A DNA stretch of 64,000 nt from Deltaproteobacteria bacterium (GTDB taxonomy: Bacteria > UBA10199 > JACPAL01 > GCA-016699445). Location: assembly GCA_016699445.1 (NCBI GenBank), contig CP064976.1, positions 682,001-746,000 of the forward strand, given 5' to 3'. Positions within the stretch are counted from its first letter, which is position 1. The number at the start of each line of letters is the position of its first letter. The position numbers and the translations under genes were made by a program. Of the stretch, positions 44,901 through 51,584 are shown piece after piece. A model generated the notes under the pieces. That model made no database searches. It had not been told where the DNA came from and saw only the letters and a program-made list of their open reading frames with translations.

Positions 44901-44937
44901 TGATACTCATCATCTCAGTATATGTTGCTCGTCATAT
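44901..44937. promoter_or_regulatory. FNR-like box and a second shared element upstream of the cytochrome cluster
   Basis: TGATACTCATCA (44901-44912) is a TGAT-N4-ATCA dyad. Next to it ATGTTGCTCGTCATAT (44922-44937) matches 15 of 16 bases with 39391-39406, which lies at about the same distance (100 versus 107 bases) before the octahaem cytochrome start. Confidence 0.5.
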
Positions 44938-44949
44938 TTTTTAAATATT

Positions 44950-45969
44950 TTAAGCAACTTCCCAGACCTCACCAGATCTGAAAACCTTCATCAAATCACC
45001 CTCTCCCAGAGCTTTTCGAGCCTGAGCCACTTGAGCATGAATCATTTGGTCAAGAGTAGGACGGTCTTCTCGATGAAAAATACCAATCGGGATAGGGAAG
45101 GGAGATTCCATCTCCGCCAGAAGAAAAGCGTAGTTCAGACCTGCTCTGCCAGCATCATGGACAAGCAAATCAGACTCCTTAACATCGTCTCCCAACTCGA
45201 CAATTTCAGGGGTTAAACCATTAAGACGAATACCTTTTTTCCTATCCTTACCAAAAACAAGAGGCTTACCCTGCTCTAGCTGCAAGATACGCTCAGGACG
45301 CGTCTCTTTTTCAGTCAACTCACCATAAGCATTATCGTTAAAAATCACGCAATTTTGCAAAATCTCCACAAAAGCCACACCACGATGTTTGGCTGCTTGC
45401 CCCATAACTTCTCCCATATGAACAGGGTCACTGGCTAAAGTTCTGGCAATAAACGTCGCCCCTGCTCCCGCAGCAAACGACAAGGGACTCAAAGGATAAT
45501 CTACCGAACCATAAGGTGATGATTTTGTTTTTTTACCCAATTCAGAGGTTGGAGAATATTGACCTTTGGTCAAACCATAGATCTGGTTATTAAAAAGAAG
45601 AATCTTCAAATCGATATTTTTACGAAGAGCATGCAAGGTATGATTTCCACCAATAGAAAGAGAATCCCCATCTCCTGTCACCACCCAAACATTCAAATCA
45701 GGATTGGCAACTTTAATCCCTGTGGCCACGGTGGGAGCTCGACCATGAATCGTATGAAACCCATAAGTATTCACGTAATATGGCATACGCGAAGAACATC
45801 CAATGCCCGAAACTACCACGAACTTTTCTCGAGGAATCCCCATATCCGCCATGGTTTTCTGGGCTTGAGCCAGAATAGAATAATCACCACAACCGGGACA
45901 CCAGCGCACTTCCTGACTTGAAACAAAATCCTTTCGTGTGAGCGTAGGCAAATTCTTTAAATCTTCCAC
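44950..45969 (-). CDS. korB: 2-oxoacid:ferredoxin oxidoreductase beta subunit KorB
   Basis: 339 residues. RWCPGCGDYSILAQAQ and the thiamine diphosphate motif VVTGDGDSLSIGGNHTLHALRKN followed by LFNNQIYGLTKGQYSPTS mark the beta subunit of 2-oxoglutarate (or related 2-oxoacid):ferredoxin oxidoreductase. The enzyme oxidatively decarboxylates the 2-oxoacid to acyl-CoA, reducing ferredoxin, or runs in reverse under strong reduction. Overlaps korA by 13 bases. Intact. Confidence 0.9.
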   Translation of the reverse strand: MEDLKNLPTLTRKDFVSSQEVRWCPGCGDYSILAQAQKTMADMGIPREKFVVVSGIGCSSRMPYYVNTYGFHTIHGRAPTVATGIKVANPDLNVWVVTGDGDSLSIGGNHTLHALRKNIDLKILLFNNQIYGLTKGQYSPTSELGKKTKSSPYGSVDYPLSPLSFAAGAGATFIARTLASDPVHMGEVMGQAAKHRGVAFVEILQNCVIFNDNAYGELTEKETRPERILQLEQGKPLVFGKDRKKGIRLNGLTPEIVELGDDVKESDLLVHDAGRAGLNYAFLLAEMESPFPIPIGIFHREDRPTLDQMIHAQVAQARKALGEGDLMKVFRSGEVWEVA

Positions 45970-47810
45970 GATGACCCTCCCTTGGTTTCCATGATTTTTT
46001 TAATCCCATCAATGATCTCACGAATTTTAAATGGCTGTCCTTGCACTTTGGGAAAACTGATCGCCTCCACCAAATACTTAGCTCTTAAAAGATGTGCCAG
46101 CTGACCCAAGTTTAATTCCGGAACAATGATGGTCTCAAATTTTGACAGAATCTCTCCCAAATTTTTTGGAAAGGGATTTAAATAACGAATATGTATACTG
46201 GATACTGAATATTCTTTCTGAAGCTCTTCTACTGCAGATGTGATCGCGCCATAAGTTCCACCCCATCCCACAACCAACACCTTGCCTTCAGGCTTTCCAA
46301 AAACTTCCTGAAGTGGAATATGATCAGCGATACGCTCAATCTTCTCAGCCCTCAAATGCATCATCACATCATGATTGGCCGGGTCATGACTAACCGTTCC
46401 TTGAATGTTGAGTTTTTCCAAACCACCAATACGGTGCTCCAGGCCAGGAGTTCCAGGAATGGCCCAAGGTCGCGAGAGTGTTTTTTCATCACGCGCATAA
46501 GGTTTAAATGAAGCAGGATCTGTTGGATGCTTGACTTCAATTTTTGGGAGTGAATCAATTTCGGGAATACGCCAAGGTTCTGTTCCATTAGCTAAATACC
46601 CATCCGAAAGATAAATAACCGGAGTCATAAATTTAACAGCAATACGAAAAGCCTCTACCGCCATCTGAAAACAATCCGCTGATGTTGCTGGAGCGACAAC
46701 AGCAAGAGGACACTCTGAATGACGGCCATACATAGCTTGCAAAAGATCTGACTGTTCAGTCTTGGTAGGCAAACCTGTTGAAGGACCTCCACGCTGGACA
46801 TTGGCAATAACCATCGGGAGCTCCGTCATCACAGCCAAACCCATAGCTTCCGATTTAAGTGAAAGACCCGGTCCGCTGGTACCGGTTAAAGCCATAAGCC
46901 CTGCAAAAGAAGCCCCAATAGTAGCTCCCATAGCAGCAATCTCATCTTCTGCCTGAAGCGTTAACACCCCAAAGTTTTTATGCTTGGAAAGCTCATGCAA
47001 AATATCAGAGGCCGGTGTAATAGGATAACTTCCATAGAAAAGTGGTGTGTTGGCTAATTTTGCAGCGGTCAGAAAACCTAAAGCTGCCGCTTCATTTCCG
47101 GTAATATTTCGATAAGTCCCTGGAACATTTTTAGCAGGAGCAATACGATAATGCTTTTTAATGACTTCTGCATTCTCTCCATAATTATAACCTGCTGTAA
47201 GCGCTAAGACGTTGGCTTCAGCTATATTTTTATCCTTCGAAAACTTTTTTCGAATCCACTCAACCGTAATATCCATAGGCCTTTGAAAAAGCCAAAACAT
47301 CAGACCCAAAGCAAAAAAGTTTCGAGACCGATCCATTTCTTTTTTTGAAATTCCGGAATCCTTAAGAGCACTTACGGTCATAGTTGTGATGGGGATGCGA
47401 TAAACCAGATATCTTGAAAGAGCTGAGTCTTCCAAAGGATTGGTCGCATATCCTGCTTTGGCAAGATTCTGGGCGTTGAAAGCATCTTCGTTGATCACCA
47501 AAATTCCACCCTCAACCAAGTCTTTCAAACTTGTCTTGAGAGCTGCTGGATTCATCGCCACCAGCACATTAGGATCATCACCCGGAGTTCGAATATCACG
47601 AGATGAAAAGTTAATCTGAAAAGCTGAAACACCAGCCAAACTGCCCTGTGGAGCCCGAATTTCTGACGGATAATCTGGGAGTGTCGCTATATCATTCCCC
47701 AAAACAGCCGTTGTTTTTGTAAATTGGGTTCCTGTAAGCTGCATCCCATCTCCAGAATCCCCCGCAAATCTGATGACAACATCCTGCAGCTCTTCGATAT
47801 CTTTTTTCAT
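45957..47810 (-). CDS. korA: 2-oxoacid:ferredoxin oxidoreductase alpha subunit KorA (fused gamma-alpha form)
   Basis: 617 residues in the two-subunit arrangement: the gamma domain at the N-terminus (VIRFAGDSGDGMQLTGTQF, LPDYPSEIRAPQGSLAGVSAFQ), then the alpha/PFOR domains (YGSYPITPASDILHELSKH, MGATIGASFAGLMALTGTSGPGLSLKSEAMGLA, VQRGGPSTGLPTKTEQSDL). RGGPSTGLPTKTEQSDL is the CoA/substrate-pocket motif. Together with KorB it gives an O2-sensitive route through the TCA cycle, in keeping with anaerobic growth and the FNR-like box upstream. Confidence 0.92.
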   Translation of the reverse strand: MKKDIEELQDVVIRFAGDSGDGMQLTGTQFTKTTAVLGNDIATLPDYPSEIRAPQGSLAGVSAFQINFSSRDIRTPGDDPNVLVAMNPAALKTSLKDLVEGGILVINEDAFNAQNLAKAGYATNPLEDSALSRYLVYRIPITTMTVSALKDSGISKKEMDRSRNFFALGLMFWLFQRPMDITVEWIRKKFSKDKNIAEANVLALTAGYNYGENAEVIKKHYRIAPAKNVPGTYRNITGNEAAALGFLTAAKLANTPLFYGSYPITPASDILHELSKHKNFGVLTLQAEDEIAAMGATIGASFAGLMALTGTSGPGLSLKSEAMGLAVMTELPMVIANVQRGGPSTGLPTKTEQSDLLQAMYGRHSECPLAVVAPATSADCFQMAVEAFRIAVKFMTPVIYLSDGYLANGTEPWRIPEIDSLPKIEVKHPTDPASFKPYARDEKTLSRPWAIPGTPGLEHRIGGLEKLNIQGTVSHDPANHDVMMHLRAEKIERIADHIPLQEVFGKPEGKVLVVGWGGTYGAITSAVEELQKEYSVSSIHIRYLNPFPKNLGEILSKFETIIVPELNLGQLAHLLRAKYLVEAISFPKVQGQPFKIREIIDGIKKIMETKGGSSWKI

Positions 47811-47864
47811 ACACCCCTCCCATTCCTTTGAGCAGATTCCTTCACCTTTTGCAGGAAGACGATA

Positions 47865-47876
47865 TGATTCAAATCA
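47865..47876. promoter_or_regulatory. FNR-like box upstream of korAB
   Basis: TGATTCAAATCA, followed by GGTTT on the plus strand. Centred about 60 bases before the korA start. The flank ATCAGGTT is the same as at 55644-55655 and 57344-57355. Confidence 0.55.
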
Positions 47877-48008
47877 GGTTTGCGAATGTTTGTGATCAAT
47901 TACGAAAAGTCATGCCTAGGAAGAGCAAAACTGTAGGTGTCAATTTCGACATCAATATTGATTGATAAGAAAGTCAGAATATTTCAATGCTAAAAAAACA
48001 GGAGATTT

Positions 48009-48365
48009 GTGAAAAACAAAAGACTTTTTCTCATAGGCATTTCTTTTTTTCTTATTATCATCACACCACTGACGGGATTATGGGCACCTCAATTTTCAGC
48101 TCTTTTGCATCCCGTCTGGGCGCTTGTTGTCATCCCTATTTTGATTGTGCTTCAAGTCCTACTTCTCAAAACTATCCCAACAGATCATCAAAGAGAAATT
48201 AGAATTGAAACTTCAACACGCTATGCACTGATTCTAGGCCTCGGTCTGGCATTTTTTTCGGGATTGGGTGTGCAAATGGGGTTTTTCCCCAAATTCTTTC
48301 ATCAATTGATTATTTGGCCTTTAGTAGCCTACTTCATGATCGATTCTCTTAAAAACTTAAGCTAG
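48009..48365 (+). CDS. small membrane protein of unknown function
   Basis: 118 residues starting at a GTG with AGGAG just upstream. Four hydrophobic segments (LFLIGISFFLIIITPLTGLW, VWALVVIPILIVLQVLLL, YALILGLGLAFFSGLGVQMGF, LIIWPLVAYFMIDSL) separated by a polar loop. I do not recognise a family. It runs divergently from korAB and its 3' end overlaps the ccmD-like gene on the other strand by nine bases. Confidence 0.6.
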   Translation: MKNKRLFLIGISFFLIIITPLTGLWAPQFSALLHPVWALVVIPILIVLQVLLLKTIPTDHQREIRIETSTRYALILGLGLAFFSGLGVQMGFFPKFFHQLIIWPLVAYFMIDSLKNLS

Positions 48366-48491
48366 AGGCTTTTCAATCTCTTCAATTTTCTTTTCAATTT
48401 GAGGGATTTTTCGGGAAAGATAAATCATATAAGCAACAGGCAAGATCCAAAAAATTGCGTAACCAAAAAACAAATATTGAGAGGTATCCAT
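48357..48491 (-). CDS. ccmD: CcmD-like small haem exporter subunit
   Basis: 44 residues: MDTSQYLFFGYAIFWILPVA then YMIYLSRKIPQIEKK and a charged tail. One membrane helix followed by a basic, coiled cytoplasmic tail at the position directly after ccmC fits CcmD, which stabilises the CcmC-haem-CcmE complex. Sequence similarity among CcmD proteins is low, so position is the main argument. Confidence 0.7.
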   Translation of the reverse strand: MDTSQYLFFGYAIFWILPVAYMIYLSRKIPQIEKKIEEIEKPLA

Positions 48492-48500
48492 TAGTTCTCC

Positions 48501-49184
48501 TTAGTTCTCTTGATGTTCAAAACGAAGCATTTCACTTTTGTGTTCCAGCTTCAAAAGCCGGACACGTATCCAAAAAATAGCGAAAAACAAAACCAATACC
48601 GTGACGTTTGTCGCCAACAATGTCAGCTTCATCTCAAGGGGCATATTAGATTTTTTTCCCAAAACCGCAGGATGCACACCTCTCCATAATTTAACTGAAA
48701 GGGCAATAAGGGGAATATCCAAAACTCCAAACAATGTAAGTACAGCCGCATAAACAGGCCCACGAGGATCCCTCTCAAAAAAACGTCTCAACAGAAGACA
48801 TGCGAAAAAAATCAGCCAAATCAGCAGCGTTGTTGTCAAACGAGGATCCCAAGTCCACCAGGTTCCCCAAATCGGCTTGGCCCAAATTGGGCCACTGGCC
48901 AAAACCATACTACAAAATAAAAAACCCACCGAAGCCCCTGCATGAGAATAATGATCGAAATGAGGCTGACGTTTAAGCAAAAAAAGTACTGAGTAAATTC
49001 CTGCTAAACCAAAACCACAGTACATCGCAAAAGCACACGATACATGAAAATAAAAAATTCTCTGAACAGCACCTTGAGTACTTTCTTCGGGAGCAAAAAT
49101 AAAAATCATGTAAAAAGCAATCGTCAGTAATAAGGCAACGACCAACGGCATTATCAAAAAAAATTTGGAAGATATTTTTTTCAT
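48501..49184 (-). CDS. ccmC: cytochrome c maturation haem-handling protein CcmC
   Basis: 227 residues, six helices. The tryptophan-rich loop GTWWTWDPRLTTTLLIW is the WWD haem-binding motif, with flanking periplasmic histidines (RIFYFHVSCAFAMY and LWRGVHPAVLG). CcmC loads haem onto CcmE. Overlaps ccmB by four bases and is followed by ccmD. Confidence 0.92.
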   Translation of the reverse strand: MKKISSKFFLIMPLVVALLLTIAFYMIFIFAPEESTQGAVQRIFYFHVSCAFAMYCGFGLAGIYSVLFLLKRQPHFDHYSHAGASVGFLFCSMVLASGPIWAKPIWGTWWTWDPRLTTTLLIWLIFFACLLLRRFFERDPRGPVYAAVLTLFGVLDIPLIALSVKLWRGVHPAVLGKKSNMPLEMKLTLLATNVTVLVLFFAIFWIRVRLLKLEHKSEMLRFEHQEN

Positions 49185-49867
49185 TGGCTCTCCAATAAAA
49201 TATTAAAAACAAGAATTGAGACACTGATGTAAATGAGATCAAAAGCAATAAGCAAACTAATCCACGCTGGATTCAGTGATAACACATCACCTGATGCGGC
49301 ATATTCAAAACTTTTGATAACACCAATCAAAAGCGGCGACAGAATCGGATAGGCAATCACCGGAAGCAAAAGGTCTTTGCTAGAATCTCCCAAAACCATT
49401 CCTGAGAAAGTGGTTCCTACAGCTGAAAACCCCATTGCCCCTAAAACAAATGGGAGCCACGCCATCTTGAGATAAAACAACGGTGACTGGATATTAAACA
49501 AAGCCACGACGACCACAAACATCAAAAACTGGAGAAGAACCATAAAGAAAACATTCAAAACCAGCTTACTCAAATAAAGGGGCAACACGATCCCTTTTGT
49601 TAGACGATATCCTTCCAATACATGGCCTCGAGTCTCAGATTCAAAAGTACGACTCATGCGCAACATCCCTCCAAAAAGCGAGCCCAGCCAGATAAACGGA
49701 GCCGCAAAGGGAATGGGAGACATTTCTCCCAAATCAATTCCAATCTGAAAAATGATGATAATTAACAAAGAAAAGAAAATCACAGAAACAACAGACGCTG
49801 ATCGCCTCTTCAGCAGAAGAAGATCTTTTTTTAGCAAAAGCATGAAAGGACGCCAAAAGAGACTCAT
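49181..49867 (-). CDS. ccmB: haem exporter ABC permease CcmB
   Basis: 228 residues, six membrane helices; the cytoplasmic segment GGMLRMSRTFESETRGHVLEGYRLTKG and FVLGAMGFSAVGTTFSGMVLG are typical of CcmB. Works with CcmA to release holo-CcmE using ATP. Four-base overlaps on both sides (ccmA and ccmC). Confidence 0.9.
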   Translation of the reverse strand: MSLFWRPFMLLLKKDLLLLKRRSASVVSVIFFSLLIIIIFQIGIDLGEMSPIPFAAPFIWLGSLFGGMLRMSRTFESETRGHVLEGYRLTKGIVLPLYLSKLVLNVFFMVLLQFLMFVVVVALFNIQSPLFYLKMAWLPFVLGAMGFSAVGTTFSGMVLGDSSKDLLLPVIAYPILSPLLIGVIKSFEYAASGDVLSLNPAWISLLIAFDLIYISVSILVFNILLESQ

Positions 49868-50478
49868 TCCCGAATCTTTCCTTTCTCCAGATACAGGATA
49901 CGATTAAACAATCCCTGAGCACGTTCCATCAAATGAGTCGCAATCAAAATATGCCGACCTTCTTGACGAAGATGTTTGATAACCTTTAACAAATTTTCAT
50001 GAGACACCTGGTCTAGAGCACCAAAGGGCTCATCTAAAAAATAAAAACTCGCGGGCATTAAAAATGTCCGAGCTAAGGCAGTTCTTGTTTTTTGGCCTAA
50101 AGATAGATGTCGAATCGGCATGTTCCAGAGATTTTCTAGAGCAAAACTTTCTTTCATCTCTTCCAGAGATTCTTCAGACACATTAAAAAACTGACGATAA
50201 AAATTTAAATTTTCTTCAACTGTCAGATCATCAAAAAGATAACCTTCCTGAGTAAAAAGACTAAAAGATTCTGCTTGAAAAAGAGCCACCTCACCAGAGC
50301 GCGGTTTGATCAAACCACACAAAACCTTCATGAGAGTTGTTTTACCAGCACCATTGGATCCCATTAAAGCTGTCACCTCACCACCATGAAGCACAAGATC
50401 CAATTCATTCAAAATACACCGGTACCCATAAGACTGGGTGACTTTTTTTGCTTCAAGACGAGGGAAATCCGGGGACAT
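49864..50478 (-). CDS. ccmA: haem exporter ABC ATPase CcmA
   Basis: 204 residues from the ATG at 50478, which overlaps the stop of the preceding small membrane gene (TGATG); the longer start at 50574 would run through that gene. Walker A LMGSNGAGKTTLMK, signature HLSLGQKTRTALA, Walker B FYFLDEPFGALD and switch His in ILIATHLME are all present. Powers CcmB/CcmE release. Confidence 0.92.
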   Translation of the reverse strand: MSPDFPRLEAKKVTQSYGYRCILNELDLVLHGGEVTALMGSNGAGKTTLMKVLCGLIKPRSGEVALFQAESFSLFTQEGYLFDDLTVEENLNFYRQFFNVSEESLEEMKESFALENLWNMPIRHLSLGQKTRTALARTFLMPASFYFLDEPFGALDQVSHENLLKVIKHLRQEGRHILIATHLMERAQGLFNRILYLEKGKIRE

Positions 50479-50633
50479 CACACATCCCTGCGAGGCTGAA
50501 CCAGATGATAAAATCCAAAGATCAGGACCATCAGACAGAGTACAAGAGCAATTTTTTGATAGGTGTATTCCCAATATGAATTAACGGAAAAGCTACCTTC
50601 CTGAGTTGTATTTTGTGAATTATTAGACTGCAT
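50478..50633 (-). CDS. 51-residue single-helix membrane protein within the ccm operon
   Basis: A short frame starting MQSNNSQNTTQEGSFSVNSY with one helix IALVLCLMVLIFGFYHLV and a basic end (QPRRDV). The start overlaps the end of the upstream gene by 11 bases and its stop overlaps the ccmA ATG. The tight overlaps argue that it is a real, coupled gene. Unrecognised; topology resembles other small Ccm accessory subunits, but a role is unproven. Confidence 0.55.
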   Translation of the reverse strand: MQSNNSQNTTQEGSFSVNSYWEYTYQKIALVLCLMVLIFGFYHLVQPRRDV

Positions 50634-51150
50634 CACACCCTAAGGGGCCTTGAGGAGATCCTGAATCTTCAGCTGAAGACTCTCTCTGAGCAGCCTCCAT
50701 AGTTGAAACAAAATAAGGCGACCCCTCTCCTATCAAAAACTCAATTTTCTTTTCTTTCTGATTCTCTTCAAGATGAAGCTCCGGGATAACATATAAGTTT
50801 TGATTCCACATCGTTCCAATCTGGTAGCTGAAAGACGGATCGATAAAAATATTCTTAAATTGAAACTGACCTTTTTCATCGGTCTTTTTGTTCAACATCA
50901 ACATGCGTTGTCCATTTTGAAAAACAAGAATGACAACTGTCTGACCAACCACTGGAGTTTTTTTTCCTGAAGCCTCTTTTGTCACCAGAGTCCCATTAAA
51001 AACTCCTGTTTTCATTCCCTGAAACTGAGGCATTTGACCCATCGGAGGCATCCCCTGAGGCATACTTCCCATGGGACCACTAAAAGGCTGCGCGCCTCCC
51101 ACCTGGGAAATGCAGAGAATACAAAAAAGAAAAAAGAGAATATTTTTCAT
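50623..51150 (-). CDS. exported protein with a carboxypeptidase-regulatory-like (beta-sandwich) domain, ccm operon
   Basis: About 175 residues from the ATG at 51150 (GAGGG upstream, ATGA overlap with the preceding gene). Signal peptide MKNILFFLFCILCISQVGGA, a Gly/Met/Pro-rich linker (PMGSMPQGMPPMGQMPQ), then GTLVTKEASGKKTPVVGQTVVIL and TDEKGQFQFKNI, the pattern of a transthyretin-like domain. Methionine-rich linker could bind copper or haem, which is speculation. Its place between ccmI-like and ccmA suggests an accessory role in haem delivery or lineage-specific assembly. Confidence 0.6.
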   Translation of the reverse strand: MKNILFFLFCILCISQVGGAQPFSGPMGSMPQGMPPMGQMPQFQGMKTGVFNGTLVTKEASGKKTPVVGQTVVILVFQNGQRMLMLNKKTDEKGQFQFKNIFIDPSFSYQIGTMWNQNLYVIPELHLEENQKEKKIEFLIGEGSPYFVSTMEAAQRESSAEDSGSPQGPLGCDAV

Positions 51151-51584
51151 AATGCCCTCTGAATTTTGTGACCACATTGACTGCAAAATTTTCCTTGAGG
51201 TTCCAAAGCCTGACCACATTGACTACAAAATTTTGGAGTGCCGGCACTTTGAGCGGGAACTATTACTTGGGTCGTATCCCTGACAACCTTGGGCGCAACA
51301 ACTGGACGCTGTTCTTTTTGCTCAAGTTCTTTTAAAAGACGTGTCCCTTCTACAAAAGTTTCCTGATAAAGACTCTGGTAGTCTTCATGGGAAATTTTCT
51401 CCATATTTCGATCCAGCTCAAACTCTTTCAAGCTCTCCAGAATTTCTTTTTTCCGACAATTCAGATCTTCAACCCCATTAGAAATATGAGGTGCTGAAAC
51501 GGTGTCATCCAGAACAAGAGGACTTACCAAGAGATAAAGTGTTATCGCAAAAATCAGGACAAGAAAAAAAGTAACTAGGGTCAT
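51147..51584 (-). CDS. CcmI-like protein with C-terminal double zinc ribbon
   Basis: 145 residues. An N-terminal helix (TFFLVLIFAITLYLLVSPLV), then KKEILESLKEFELDRNMEKISHEDYQSLYQE, the helix motif found in the N-terminal membrane part of CcmI, and a C-terminus with two CxxC pairs (FCSQCGQALEPQGKFCSQCGHKI) forming a zinc ribbon. Zinc-ribbon versions occur in deltaproteobacterial ccm operons. Between ccmF-H and the exported domain gene, four-base overlaps both sides. Confidence 0.65.
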   Translation of the reverse strand: MTLVTFFLVLIFAITLYLLVSPLVLDDTVSAPHISNGVEDLNCRKKEILESLKEFELDRNMEKISHEDYQSLYQETFVEGTRLLKELEQKEQRPVVAPKVVRDTTQVIVPAQSAGTPKFCSQCGQALEPQGKFCSQCGHKIQRAL

